A stretch of 64,000 bases of DNA from Thecaphora thlaspeos (lineage: Eukaryota > Basidiomycota > Ustilaginomycetes > Urocystidales > Glomosporiaceae), in assembly GCA_900291925.1 (NCBI GenBank), contig UWYS01000002.1:248001-312000 (forward strand), given 5' to 3'. Shown piece after piece: positions 11,950 through 24,120 of this stretch (position 1 is the first letter of the stretch; each line of letters starts with the position of its first letter). A program made the translations under genes and the position numbers. Under the pieces are notes generated by a model. That model ran no database searches. It saw only the letters and a list, made by a program, of their open reading frames with translations, and had not been told where the DNA came from.

Positions 11950-13155
11950 GTCTCTTCGTCGGAATCGGATGGGAGCTATGAGATGATTGAGGTCGAGGAC
12001 GCCAAGGGACCAGAGCGTACGGACAGCCAGAAGAAGCTAGTGAGAGAGAAGGAGGACGAGGACTCTCGAGACGGAGCCGATCCAGACATAGGGTCGCTAC
12101 CGCTGCTACTGCCAAGTCACGACCCGCTCAGACGACAACGACGGCGAGGGGGGGGGGGGCACTGCAAATGGAGACACGACCCAGACGGACAACCACCATG
12201 CCGTGCGGTCGGACCACTACGACGAGGAACAGGGAGACGGCGACGAGGAGGAGGACACCAACGAGGAGCTGCATCCACTCCTCGCCAAGCTCTACTCTCT
12301 GTCGAATTTCATCGGCTTTCGACCGCGGTCGCACCGCCATTGGCCAGATGACGTCCGCTTCGATCCGGGAAACCCGCGTTACAACCGCTTCCACCGCATC
12401 TCTGGACGCATCATCAGCTTCGGACTGCCCGGTCTGGGCCACAACAATAGCGTCGAAGAGTTCCGCGACAAGTCGACAGGCCGGATCAACTACCGCCGCA
12501 TGTACCTGCTGGGGATGCGAGCGAAAGTGGTGGTTGCCTTCCACTCGCTCGTTGCCATCTGGGTGTTGATGGCGCTGTTGGCGTTTCTCAGTCGATCGGA
12601 CTACTACCGCGCACACAACGCTCCTCTCGTCGTGGCGTCCTTCGGCGCCGAGGCGGTCATCATGTTCGTAGCGTACCGACAGGAACTGGCGCAACCGAAA
12701 AACGTCCTATTCGGCAACACGATCGGAGCGCTACTGAGCGTCGCGCTGACGGAAGGGTTCGATCGGCTCGACTTTGACGTCGGCGATGTCTATGGCAGGC
12801 GTGGCTTGCCGTCGCTACGATCCCGGCCGTCGTGGTGTGGACACTGGTGATGCTAGGCATCATTCATCCGACCGCATGCGCCCTTGCCATTGCAGTCGTC
12901 ACGCAGACGCAGGTCTATAACCTCGACTGGTCGCTCGTCGGCATCGTTGCCATCAACTCGCTCGTCGTCATCGGATGGGCCTTGATCGTGAACAACTGCG
13001 CCAATAGAAGATATCCAGGTAACTGGATTTACTCCGAGGCCTTCCGTAAACTTCCGATGCTTGGTCCTAAAGCGTTCAGATACCACGATGCTCCGTACGC
13101 GCCACGCAAAGGGTCGCGCAAAACATGGGGCAAGACGACGGGTGGAGACGCGTAA
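11950..13155 (+). CDS. HPP-family integral membrane protein, frame unresolved (possible pseudogene)
   Basis: The membrane domain is clear. Landmarks in order are a hydrophobic helix (FHSLVAIWVLMALLAFL), HNAPLVVASFGAEAVIMF, AQPKNVLFGNTIGALLS, then AWLAVATIPAVVVWTLVMLGIIHP and a final pair of helices ending WALIVNNCANRRYP. HPP proteins are four-to-five-helix transporters, linked in some organisms to nitrite. The model needs help. An acidic N-terminal exon (open from about 11950, ATG at 11983) can be joined by a GTGAGA donor at 12040 to a CAG acceptor ending at 12130. Near 12790-12799 the frame then changes by one base with no convincing intron. One extra base there would restore a continuous domain. 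The namesake His-Pro-Pro reads His-Pro-Thr at 12864-12872. The frame stops at 13155. Start, C-terminus and functionality are uncertain; family membership is not. Confidence 0.7.
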
Positions 13156-13713
13156 AAAGGATTTTTCCGAGCTCGGACCTCTTCCAGGTCGGGAGGTGGT
13201 GGGGCCAGGGCGGGGAAGCGAGGGACGACGAGTGACACGACAACGACGACGACTACCAGGGCGGGACTTGGTATCTCGAGTCCCATCCTTTCGCCGACGG
13301 GGAGAATCACGCCGAGCGGGTGGCCGGAAGACGTTCATAGACCGGCTCCACCTGTGCCCGTCGAGTCCAACTTGACCTTCCAGGTGCCGTCGTCGTCGCT
13401 GACGAGACGTACCCTTCGCAAGGTGTCACGTCAACGCCGAAGCCCACACGGAACGACGAGCAGGTTTCAGTCTCGTATCCAACGCACACGACGACACCAC
13501 AGATTAAAGTAACACCAACACCACCTCCTCCGCCCCCTCCGGCGACGGCGTCATCAAAGTCAAGGTCGATGGAAGACGAGACACTATCTCGCAACGCTTC
13601 AAAGGGAAGCAGCAAGAAGTCAAGACGATCCCTTGTGGTTCACTGCAATGAACCTCGGACTGGTGCCAAAAAGGCGGAAGAGGTACCACCGCTACCGGCT
13701 ATTCAGTGGAGAT
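13156..13713 (+). other. Coding-like Pro/Ser/Thr-rich tract after the HPP domain
   Basis: The frame that ended at 13155 is open again just after its stop, and other frames also look protein-like here. One reads a Pro-rich stretch (IKVTPTPPPPPPPATASSKS) to a stop at about 13713. It may be a cytoplasmic tail exon of the HPP-family protein joined by introns I cannot place, or a decayed tail. No homologue was recognised. Confidence 0.35.
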
Positions 13714-14318
13714 GAAACCTTGTCGCGACGAGGTCGAGACGAGGTTTCCCAGAGGTCGAGAATACCGTGGAAGAGTCGGTCGAGTCGAGGTTCGATTACC
13801 CACCTAGAACAAGAATCTTTGCTTCGCTCTTGGACGCTTCTGTAATGATATCGCTGTGGGTAGAATCGTGTAGGCAGATTAGAGAACGGAGGGGTTTATA
13901 CTAGAGGACCCTTGATGGGCGGGAGAGGGTGGAGTAATCTGGGCGACGACGTTGCAAGCTGTGCGAGCGGATCGCAGTCGACGCCAATCGCCCGCACGCA
14001 ACACCGAACGCGACCTCGAATCGTCGCCTTCTGGGGCCCCTTCTTCCGCCTTCAGCCCTTGGACATCGCTCCGGACGATGTTTGGTGCGTGGGGACAAGG
14101 ACGATGGTCTCATTGGCGCTTCTCGCCAGCTCCGGACTGCCGCCCTCTTCCGCTCATCAACGCCAATCGATCGTCTTGGGCGAAACAAAAAAACAAAGTC
14201 GATGGATTATCCAAAACACCAAAAGGCAGTCAAGAGGAAGCGTATAGATACAGAAAGCGGCAGGAAAGGAGTGGAGTGAGGGGTCAGCCTTGCAAAAAAG
14301 CGTCGTCAGGTGGCGCTT
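13714..14318. other. Intergenic between the HPP-family gene and FIS1 (convergent)
   Basis: About 600 bp with 3' flanks of both genes. No further gene, RNA or repeat was seen. Confidence 0.5.
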
Positions 14319-15069
14319 TCATCGCCTGCCCTTGCGCATCAGGCTGGCGACTACGATGCCCGCTACGGCCGTTGCGCCTCCGAGGAGCGCCATGCCGATG
14401 TAGCCCTCTGCAATCGCAAAGACAGGCAGACGAGACGGAAGAAGAATTAGGGGTTCAGCAATGGTTAGGTAGGGACGGTCTGCCGACCTGTTGTGCCAGG
14501 GTGCGAGGGGCGCCAACCCACCTCTTGCGACGCCGCGTTCAATGAGCTGGTTGAGGCTTTGTACTTGCAGGTTGTTTGGCTCCCTCTCCATCAATAGTGC
14601 TGCGGAGGTGGATGGGCAAAGGGTAAATTTCAAGGATCTCGCTGCAGACGTGCGGATTGGCGCCGTGGAGCACGTACCATTGAAGCGCCTCGCCTCGTCG
14701 TAGTTGCCCATCTTGAAGTGACCTAGTGAGAGGTAGTAGAGGCACTCCCTGCGGCGTGGTGGGTCGAGGCGGTAGATCTCTGCAGAAGACGGGCGCAAGC
14801 GCGGGGGAAGATGGAAAAGAGACACAGTCAGAGCGAGGCCTCGCAGCCGCAGAGGGAGAGGGTAGTCGAGGGGACGCACCTGTGAGGAGGCCGACGCCGT
14901 GGCTCATGTCGTCGCGGTTCTTTGACTTGACGAGACCCCATGCGTAGTTGAACTTTGTCTGGGTTGTGACGTGGCCCGAGGCGAGCTCGGATTCGTACTG
15001 GGATCGAAGCACCTGAAGCTCGGAAGGCGAGAGCGACGTCTCTGCATCGGCGGCGTACGGTAGCGACAT
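14319..15069 (-). CDS. FIS1: Mitochondrial/peroxisomal fission protein Fis1
   Basis: Four exons (minus), 15069-14880, 14779-14678, 14599-14522 and 14407-14319, make 152 residues, the normal Fis1 length. Fis1 is a tail-anchored receptor on the outer mitochondrial membrane, and on peroxisomes, that helps recruit the dynamin Dnm1 through adaptors. The sequence shows the TPR-like bundle: [15 protein letters not shown], then [20 protein letters not shown] and [14 protein letters not shown]-terminal anchor follows ([21 protein letters not shown]) with the basic end MRKGRR. All three introns are phase 1 and 78-114 nt long, with donors GTGCGT, GTACGT and GTGGGT. The gene is head-to-head with SNX4 across 454 bp. 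Confidence 0.95.
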
Positions 15070-15523
15070 GATGGGCGGCGGCGACGGCGGTACTGTAGGA
15101 CTTTAGGGTGAGGTGGAGGAGGAGGGAATGGAGCTGTCGCCTGGGGGCGAGGAGGATGGTGAGGAGATGGCGGCGGGGGGGGGGGGGTGGCGGTGACTGT
15201 GGCGGTGGGGGAGAGTTGGTGGAAGAGGTGAAAGCGGCTTATGCGACGTGGCGTGCGGTGGAGGCATCTCGCGCGAGTGTCGACGCGGGCAGCGTCGGCG
15301 TCAGCGTCGGCCCGCGCCAAAATAAATAAATAAATTCCAGAGCGAGCAGCGAGCAACGGGGCACAGCAGCGGCCTGTGCGCTGTGCGTTGTGCGGCTCCG
15401 CTTCGCCGCGCCCGCCTGGCTCGCCTCGCTGAATCTCTCCACATCCACCAGGCGCAGTCAGCCGTCCACCACCACTACCACCACCGTCACCACCGTCACC
15501 ACCGCACCGCTCCACCATCTCCA
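15070..15523. promoter_or_regulatory. Shared divergent promoter region FIS1 / SNX4
   Basis: A 454-bp gap between the two start codons must contain both promoters. It includes an uninterrupted poly-G run (about 15176-15186) and an AT-rich AATAAATAAATAAAT patch near 15320-15334 on the plus strand. The SNX4 side has a CACCAC-rich leader. Confidence 0.5.
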
Positions 15524-17812
15524 ATGATGGAGGAGCACGATCAGGACACCTTCACCTCGGTCACCTGGGACAACAAGGAAGCCGCAGACTCTCAGCCCGT
15601 CTTCATAGCCATGCCCAGCTCCAGCCCCTCGGCAGACCCAGCCGGTCCCTCTGCAACGCCCACTGCCGCATCTAGCAGACTGGCTGCTCAGGACCCCATG
15701 TACGGCAGCGAGTCCACCAAGCTCTCCTGGGCCGGCTACCTCATGGTCCAGGTCCTCGATCCACGCAAGGAGCTCGAGGCGCAAAAGGACCCCTTCATCT
15801 CCTACGGCATACGCGCAGAGACCAACCTCGCACACTTCTCACGCACCTACATGGCAACAAGAAGGAGGTTCAACGATTTCACCTTTCTACGAGACGGCCT
15901 CAAGCGTGACTTTCCCGCCTGCATCGTCGCTCCCTTGCCCGACAAGCACCGCCTAGAGTACCTTACCGGAGACAGATTCAGCCCAGAGTTTATCGAAAAG
16001 AGGACCTCAGAGTGAGTGCGCAGAGAACATCCGACCAATTAGCGAGGTAACCACTCGCCGAAGACTGACACAGAAGTCGCCTTCTTGCGCTTGTCCCCCT
16101 CCGCCTTCGCCGTCCGCGCGTCCACAGGCTGCAGCTCTTTCTCGAGAGGATATGCCGTCACCCTGCGCTGCAGCGCAGTCAGTTGCTGAGGAGCTTTCTC
16201 GAGTCGACCGAATGGGTGAGTCCCTGATCGAGACGCTACGCTTGCCCTCCTGTCCCACGGCACATGCCTGACACGATCTTTTCCTGTCCTGTGCCGCCCC
16301 GCTCGCAGCAAGTGGACATGCACGCCCACAACTCGTCGCACAACATCCTCGCCTCGACCTCGGGTACCAGCGGCTCGATCTCGGGCTCGCAGCACGACAA
16401 CGCTGCGCCTCCTAGCCTGCTCGACAGCCTCCAAGACACCCTGCTCAACGCTTTTACAAAAGTCCGCAAACCAGACGAGCGCTTCCTCGAGATCCGCGAC
16501 AGCATCGACAAGCTCGAGGAGGGCCTCTCGGGGACAGAGCGCGTGCTCGCGCGCAACCGCGGCCGCATCTCAGGTGAGCGTCTTAGTTCCCTATGTGGCC
16601 AGCTACTCGATGTCGGCTCGCACAGTCCGTGCTCTCGGTCCGGGCCGAGACTGGCCTAGGTGGACATGCTACAGCCAAGGTTGCGGACTGACGAAACGCA
16701 AGACCGGCAAGAGATGGACGGCCATACTTTCAGATCAGACCGATCAATCTGACATCCGCCCCAACTTGAAACCAACCAATCATGCCCACACTGCTGGAAA
16801 CGCTGACCTTGATCCCAGCTCTGCCTTTCGGTGATGTGTTCGCTCCGCAAATGCGTACCTCGCTCGAAGACCTCTCGACAGACTACGAGGACCTGGCGAC
16901 CAGCTTCGAAGGGCTCGGCTACCTCGAGAGCGGCATCACGGAGCCGCTCAACCGGTTCGCAGCGACGATGCTCGATTTTGCCAGGCTGCAGCGGATCACG
17001 GTGAGTCTATCTTGCGAGGCGACGGCATCTGACGTTGAAACGACGAGCCTTGAGCACTGACGCGCCTCCCTTGCCTCGCCTCGCCTTGTCTTGCCTTTCC
17101 TACCCGCCCTCTCACCGCCGCCAACCCAACAGTCGTCCCGCTCGACCGACTCGATGCTTTCGCAGATGCACGCCCTCCTCTCCTATGCGAACTCGCACAA
17201 ATCCGTGCTGAAGCTGCGCGACTCGAAGCAGCTCGACTTTGAAGAACTGACCGACTACCTGTCGGGCGTCGTCTCGGAACGCGACCGACTCGCCAGTCTC
17301 TCCAGTCCGCATGGAGCGGGACACGGGCACGGCGGCGTAAGGGGAGCGGGAATCGGAGGTTACTTGAAGGATAAAGTGGACAGCTTCCGAGGTGTAGACG
17401 AAGAGAGGACACGGGTAGAGAGAATGCAGAGGTTGGACGGTAGGATCAAAGAGGTACGTCATTGTCCGGCGCCCCCTTTTTCTTCCCCTTGCGCCCTTTT
17501 CTGTTGTGCCTTATCGAATCGGCCACTAGACACCAACCACCCCACCTTGCCTCTTTTTTTCCCCTTACGCATCGCCGGGTCGGTCTTTTGACACGAAAAC
17601 AGCTACAAGAAGCCGTCACGTCCGCACACGACACCTCTCAGGCATTCAACAGCGAGACGTTTAAAGAACACGAAATCTTCAAGCTGGCAAAGGAACAGGA
17701 GATGCGTGACATCCTCACCACCTATGCGGAAGGTCAGATGGAACTCTATGAAAGATCCATGGAGAGTTTCGATAGGCTCATAGCTAACCTTGAGAAGATC
17801 AGAGTTGCTTAG
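15524..17812 (+). CDS. SNX4: Sorting nexin Snx4/Atg24 (PX-BAR)
   Basis: Six exons (15524-16011, 16128-16215, 16309-16573, 16819-17000, 17133-17453, 17603-17812) encode 517 residues. Snx4 binds PI3P on endosomes and retrieves SNAREs to the Golgi; in fungi it also serves selective autophagy as Atg24. The PX domain is at about residues 65-195, with the PI3P-site motif RRRFNDFTFLRDGL, then LPDKHRLEYLTGDRFSPEF and a second half (LFLERICRHPALQRSQLLRSFL) supplied by exon 2. The rest is a helical BAR region, including FEGLGYLESGITEPLNRF and a final coiled segment ending LIANLEKIRVA. Every splice junction keeps phase and uses GTGAGT/GTGAGC/GTACGT donors. ATG at 15524 is immediately followed by a second ATG; which one is used cannot be decided. 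Confidence 0.95.
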
Positions 17813-18187
17813 TCGATCGTATAACGGGGTTTGGAATGGGAATGAGAACGACGTGAGGCCGCAATGGCTTTGAGCATATTCTATCGTATGTGTCGATGTG
17901 TTACGATGCGGAGAGAGACGAGATGCACGACGTTCCAGTGCTGCTGGGAGCAGGTCGATGGTGGTTCTTTTAGTTGAACGGAGTCGGGATTCTTGGTTTA
18001 CTTCATAGCGACAAACGAGGTAGGTGTCGGATTCGAGGATGTACAACGGCGAGACGGGGGCATAGGTCGAGGAACAGGGCAAGAGGTAAAGGGGACACGA
18101 AAACTAGGATCGCAAGACGAGGGAGACAGAGATAGGGGAAGAAGAACGGAGAAGAGCCGGGGGGGGGGGGGGGGGGTGGTAGGGGGT
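17813..18187. other. Convergent intergenic region SNX4 / CHC1 with an 18-G run
   Basis: 375 bp of 3' flanks. An uninterrupted run of 18 G residues lies at 18159-18176, just 11 bp from the clathrin stop codon, on the 3'UTR side. No gene was seen. Confidence 0.6.
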
Positions 18188-21100
18188 CTAGAAGCCAGCG
18201 TAGATGCCGCCGTTCAGGTTCCCTGGATAGCCTGTCGCTTGTGGCATTTGCATCCTGTCGAGCCGAGCGAACGATGATGGAGGAGACGGTCAGCATGGTT
18301 AAGATGCGCATCTGCGAAGGCAAGCAAACTCACCCTGTAGCGGCGGCCGTGATAAGTTTGGGCCCACCGAGACCGCCGGGGCCGATTATGGGCGCATCTG
18401 CGGGTAAGGGGCATTCGGGCGAAGGACGTTTGAACAGCATGGTCAGCGGACAGAACGAAACGAAGCGGACCAAGACCGCCGGCTCGCCGAGCGGGAGCGT
18501 GCAACACTCACCTTCCTCCTCCTTCTCCTTGGCGTCGTCCTTCTTGGCGCGCTCGCGGACCTCCTTCTCCAGGGCGCGCAGCTTGTTCTGCATGTCGCGC
18601 ATGCTCTGCAGCTGGTAGGGCATGGTGAAGTCGTTGAGGCCGTGACGCCAGCTGAGCTCCATGACGACGTCGGGCCGGACCAGGTCGTAGCAGGCGTAGA
18701 GCGTCGCGGCGTAGCACTCCTTGTTGCCGATGTCGACAAAGTAGCTCAGCAGCTCCTCGGCCACCTCGCTATGGTCCGAGACCGCAGCCGTCTCGATAGC
18801 ATCGCGGAAGAGCTTGTCCGTCTTGCTGAGCGCGATCGACTCGTTCCAGCGCTCGTGCTTCTTGTACAGGTGCGCCGCCAGACGGCGGAACTCGAGCAGG
18901 TCGTGCTTCTCCAGGCGCGACGCGAGCGAGATGATGTCGAAGTTGTCGAAGCCGTCGATCGACGAGCGCAGCGTCTCGTAGTCCTCCTCCTCGATCAGCA
19001 GGTCGTTGAGCGCGTCGTTGACCGTCTCGAGGTTGTGGTGCTGGACCGCGACGAGGTAGGAGCGGATCAGCGGAACGTTGTCGTTGTCGCGCTTCTTGAA
19101 CATCCGCACCACGCGGCCGTGGTCGATGCGCTTGGCCAGCACCGTCAGCAGGTCGGTCAGCAGCAGCGGGTGCTGCTCAAGGTAGAAGGTAAGGGCGCGG
19201 TAGTAGATCTCGACGTTAGCCACCTTGGGGAGGATCGCCTTGAACTGGTCGTGGTCCCACGCGTCGGCCGCGTGCTCCATGGTCGCGAGCGCTGCGTTGT
19301 CCATCTCGTCGTACTTGGTGTAGAGGTAGACAAGCTCGCTCCAGAGGTGGCACTGGTCGGCCACCTTGATCAGCTGCGGCAGGTTGCTTCGGGACCAGTA
19401 GAGCTTCAGGTGCTCCATCAGCCGCTCGGGACGGTACTTTGCGAGCGCGACGCTGGTCTGGGTGAAGACGCCCATGTGGGCGCGCTCGAGGCCGAGCGCC
19501 TGCTCGAGCAGGTTGAGCAGCTCGTCAAAGTGGCCCTCCTTCTCATAGGCGCGGATCAGGCTCGGCAACTCCTCGGCGTGCGGGATCACGGCGAGACCGG
19601 CGATCTGGGCCAGCTTGAACTCGCGCCGGCTGAGGCAGGCGGCATGGACCTGCTTCCAGACGCTCGTGTTGCCAGCCTTGCGCGCCGCATCGACGGCGGC
19701 CTGGTAGTCGCCGAGGTAGACGAGCGTGGTGGCGAGGCGGGCGTAGTTCGAGACGCTGGTGAAGAGCAGCTTGGCGGCCTCGTAGAGCTCGTCGTTGAAG
19801 CACTTTTCTCCGACGTTGAGGATGTCGGCGACGTTGGTCATGCCGAGGAATTCTTCCATGTCGGCCAGCCGGTTGGCCTTGGCGAGGCAGTAGGCGTACT
19901 CGGTGTCGATCTTCGGCTCCCTCGCCTTCTTGCGGGCCATCTGGAGGTAGCGGATCAGCTCCTCCTCGCGGCCGGCGTGCTCGGCGATCTCGATGACCTC
20001 CTCGTAGTTGGACGGGTCCTCGGCCTTGACGTAAGAGTCGATGGCGTCCTTAACGCGGAGGCCGTCGAGCTGAGCCTTACCAAGGCGCGACCAGAGGGCG
20101 GGCTTGTTGACCTTGTTGGCAAACTGGAAGCCGCGGTCGATCGAGACGATGTGCTCGACGAGGACGTTCATCGCGTCCTCGTTCTGCTCGGCCTTGGAGA
20201 AGATGCGGAACGCCTCCTCGTACAGCCCGTGGTCGATGGCGATCTTGGCGATCTCGTCGACGTCGTAGGCGTCGAGACGGTCGATGTAGTTCATCACCTT
20301 GCCCTTGTCGGTGCGGACCGCAGTCAGCAGCAAGAGGTTCTGGAGGCTCTTGTTGTCGCTGAAGGCTGACTGCTCGAGGATGATCTTCTCGAGGATCTCG
20401 ATCAGCTCGTGCGGCAGGTCGGCCGCCATGAAGGCCTTGACGGTGGCCGAGACGTCGTCCGGGTTGGTCGACTCTGGGATCGCGGTCGAGGCGACCTGGT
20501 CGATCAGCTGGCGGCGGTGGACGTTGTCGGGCTGGAGCACCTGCGACCACAGCTCAAGCTGGCGCCTCTTGACGAGGTAGCGCGCCTGGTGCTTGAACAT
20601 CGAGTTGTCGTTGGTGATGGCGATCAGCTCGTCGTCGCAGAAGCCCTTAGCGTAAGCGATGTAGGCGAGGTAGGGGTCGCGCTTCTCGCAGTACTTGCCG
20701 ACGACGCGCGGGTCGTAGAGATTGTTCTCCTTGAGGAACGACTCGGGGTTGTTGTTGCTGTCGATGGCGATCTTGGCCATGGCGTTGTAAAGCGGCTGGT
20801 CCTGGTGGCCGGCCTCAATCTTGGACTGCAGCCAGGGGAGGATGAGCTTGAGTCGGTTGCGCTTCTCGACCTCGTCGACCAGCTCGTCGACGGGGATCGG
20901 GCCGGTGACCGACTGGAGCAGGTTCTTGATCACGCCCTCGTCGCAGTCGACGTCTAGCAGACCGCCAATGACCTGGGGTGTGCGCGACGAGTTGACGCGC
21001 TGGACGTAGACCTCGATGAAGTTGATGAGCATGTTTTGGTAGAGGTAGAGGACGAGGTCGTGGACAAAGTCGAAGCGGTCGCAGACGATGATGAGCGGCA

Positions 21101-23607
21101 GCTGGTCCTGCAGCTTGGCCTCCTTGAGAAAGTTCTTGACCTTCTCGGCGTTGTAGTGGTTCGACTCGCGGCAGATGCGCTCGACCTCGCGGATCTGGCC
21201 GGTCCGAGTCGCGGCCTGGATGTACTTGAAGTGGACCTCGGAGTCGGTGCTGAGGTTGACGACCGAGCCGAGGTAGTAGTACAGCCCCTCGAAGGACTTG
21301 AACGACTCGAACATCTCGATCAGCTTGACGGGGCCGAGGAGGTCCGAGTACTTTGTGGCGATCTGGACGACGACCTGGAGGTTCTGGCGGATGTTGACCT
21401 TGAGCATCTCCTTGAGCGACTCGAGCGACTGCTCGACGGTGAGCTTGCCAAAGTAGTTGACGAGCCACTCGGCGTTGAGCAGGTTCGAGTGGACGACGAC
21501 GCGCTTGATGTCGGAAATGTCCTCGTAGTGCTCGAGCGCGCGCTGCAGCAGACCCGCCTTTTCGCAAAGGTTGGCGATGCGTGGCTTGTCGTAGTGGGTG
21601 AACATCTCGTTGCCGAGGATCGCGTCGGCGACCTGGGGCGCGTTGACGAGGTTCATCTCGAGCAGCCGCGTCTGGAGGTGGGCCTGCTCGGGCTTGTTGT
21701 CCTTGAGTGCGTCGAGCAGGAAGCTGGTGGCCTGCTGGATCATGTTCTGACTCATGAAAATGTCCGTCACCCGCTCGACGTCGACCAGCGGGCCGGACTC
21801 GTCGCCGACCAGGCTGCTGGCGAACTCGGCGCCCTTCTCCGGGTTGGTCCGGACGATGTGCTGCAGCAGCGCCGCGTAGTCGGGCGTGTAGCCCACCTTC
21901 TTGGCGTACAGAACAATCTTCTCAAATTGGCCGGTTTCTGCGAAGCAGGCGACGACCTTGTTAGGGACATTGGCGCGGAGATAGACGCTGAGGGCGAGGT
22001 TCATATCGTGCTGGCGTACGATGTCGCCGAGCTCCTCGGAGCATTCGATCTTGCTCTCTTTGAGCCACTTTTCGAGAAGGTGCTTGCGGCCCTGGACGAG
22101 CACAGGGCGCGCCAGCTCGAGCGACTCGTACTTGTTGAGCGAGCCCTTTTCGAGGAGGATGCCAAAGTACTGGAGGATCGGCGAGAGGGTGCCGGGCTGG
22201 TTGGGGACTTGCTTGAATAGCTCGATCGTCTGCGTGGTGCGAAGGATACCACGTGGCGAGTTGGCGGCGATTTTGGCCGCCTCGCCGTACTGGCCTGTGC
22301 TGAAGAGCGAGTGGAACTGCTGCAGGTAAAGGTCGTCCGCGCCAGGGAGGTCGCCGCGGGACGCCAACTTGAACGCGAGCTCCGAGTTGTTGAGCGTCCG
22401 GAGAATGTAAGGGATCACTGTGTTCTCGTCGACCGAGACCGAGAGGACCTGACCCTTGCGGTTGATGCCGACGATGCCGCTGCTCGACTCATGCTCGGCC
22501 GTAACAAAGATGGTGTCGCCCGAGATGCGGTTCATGTAGATGCAGGCGCCGCTCTCGAGGTCGTAGAGGTGGATGAAGCCGTACTTTGTCACGAGGTAAA
22601 CGATCCCGTAGCGCTTGCTGACCTGCATCGCGACGGGGAAATCGTTAGTCGCCTCGGGCGGGAAGAAGACATCAACGGCCTTCTTGGTGAAGGCGGTCTG
22701 GCCCTGCTGGTGGTCGATCTCGACGACGTGCAGCTTAGCGCCCGTTGCGGTCCGGTTGGCGAAGGTGAAGAGTTTGAACGGGTTGGGCGTGCCGTCGGTC
22801 TTGAGCTCGGCGAAGGCGGCGGCGTGGCCCTCGATCGGCTGTGAGACGCCGCGGTCGCGGCTGTAGAGCTGCATCGAGCCCTTGACGCGGAAGGCGTTGG
22901 GGGCGGCGGTCGTGTTGCCCGAGATGCCGACGAGGACGAGCCACTTTTCGTCTGCGCTGGCACGGTAGTTGATGATCTGGCTGCCCTGGAGGCTGACGTG
23001 TCGGTCAAAGACCTTTGCCGGTGCCGCCTCACCCTCCATGCTCCAGTGATAGACGGCCGTCTCGGTGACAAGGCCGAGCGTGGTGTTGCTGATCCACTTC
23101 CAGAACGTCACGTCCTCGTTCATGAGGTGCGACTTGACCTTCGCCTTAGCCTCGATGTTGAAGATCTGCAGCTGCCTCGCCGACTTGAGCGCAATAATCT
23201 TCTGGACTGGGTTCATGATGGCAGAGTCTGCCGTGATCGGCCGCCTCATGCTGGTGCGGGTAAGGAAGGGGGGGGGGATGAAGATCGGTGTTCGTCAGCG
23301 ATGGTTCCGTTAGTCACGCTCAGCTGGCTGAGTGTGGGAGAGCCAAGGCCAGCCTCGCCATCGCGACAACAAGCGCCTCGACTTGCTCCCTCGCCGCAGA
23401 CGCCTGGTCCCATCTGCCCGGCACTCACACGTTGTTGACATCATTGAGATCGACGATGGCGACCGAGTTTGCACCGTTTATACTCTCGCGGACGCAGACA
23501 AAGTTTTCCGACTCCATGGTGACGTTGGCAAACGAGATGCTGTCGGGCGAGATGCCCAGGTTGGTGAGCTGGACATGCTCGGAGAAGTTGATAGGCTTTT
23601 CCGCCAT
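18188..23607 (-). CDS. CHC1: Clathrin heavy chain
   Basis: Four exons (minus), 23607-23429, 23250-18512, 18397-18334 and 18254-18188, encode 1682 residues, the expected length. Clathrin heavy chain forms the triskelion leg that coats vesicles at the plasma membrane, trans-Golgi network and endosomes. The N-terminal beta-propeller begins [19 protein letters not shown] and continues through [19 protein letters not shown] into the long alpha-solenoid of CHCR repeats that fills the 4.7-kb exon. The C-terminal region has the trimerisation segment and a Lys/Glu helix ([19 protein letters not shown]). Two small exons add the Gly/Pro-rich tail ending [14 protein letters not shown]. The first intron interrupts codon 60 in the propeller. 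The gene is head-to-head with RPT4. Confidence 0.97.
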
Positions 23608-24073
23608 GGTGGCTGGTTTAATGCTGGTGGTGGTGGTGGTATCGATTAGTGTGATGGTGGTGTGGTCAGGGAGAGGATCAGGACGCAGCCTCCTGCTGTT
23701 CTGGCAGCCGGATCGAGGGGATCGAAGGGCGGGTGTGCGAGGGTGAGCACGGTCCGATCGAGTCTGGGCTGCAGGCTGCAGGGGAGACGGGAGAGCGCCT
23801 GAGATGTTCGGCGACGAGAGGAGCGCAAAGACCGTCGAAGATGGAGCGTGCAGGAGACTAAAATGTAATACAGGGGCAGGGGTCGTGGTGTGAGGTCGTC
23901 AAGGAGGTCGGGAATCACGCTGCCTGAAGACGGTGTTTAAGGAGAGGGTAGCGTGTGGTGCAATGTGCGTGCCGGGCGTGCGTGCGCGTGCGTGTGTGTG
24001 ACGATGGCGACGCCGGCGACAATGGCGACGGCGACAACAGGCGAAAAGGGTGTAAGGAAATGAGAGGGCGTGA

Positions 24074-24120
24074 AGGTGATGGTGATGGTGATGGTGATGG
24101 TGGTGATGGTGGTGATGGTG
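24074..24120. repeat. GGTGAT/GGT microsatellite
   Basis: Tandem GGTGAT units turn into alternating GGTGGTGAT. They lie in the CHC1-RPT4 intergenic region. Confidence 0.85.

Noticed and set aside
13780..13812. T-loop-like GGTTCGATTACC suggesting a tRNA gene
   Set aside because: No matching acceptor stem, D-arm or anticodon arm could be placed around it.
18642..22220. Very long open frames (575 and 394 codons) on the plus strand inside the clathrin gene
   Set aside because: They are antisense mirrors of a GC-rich, codon-biased gene, rich in Val/Leu/Asp/Glu without any domain. The minus-strand clathrin sequence explains the region completely.
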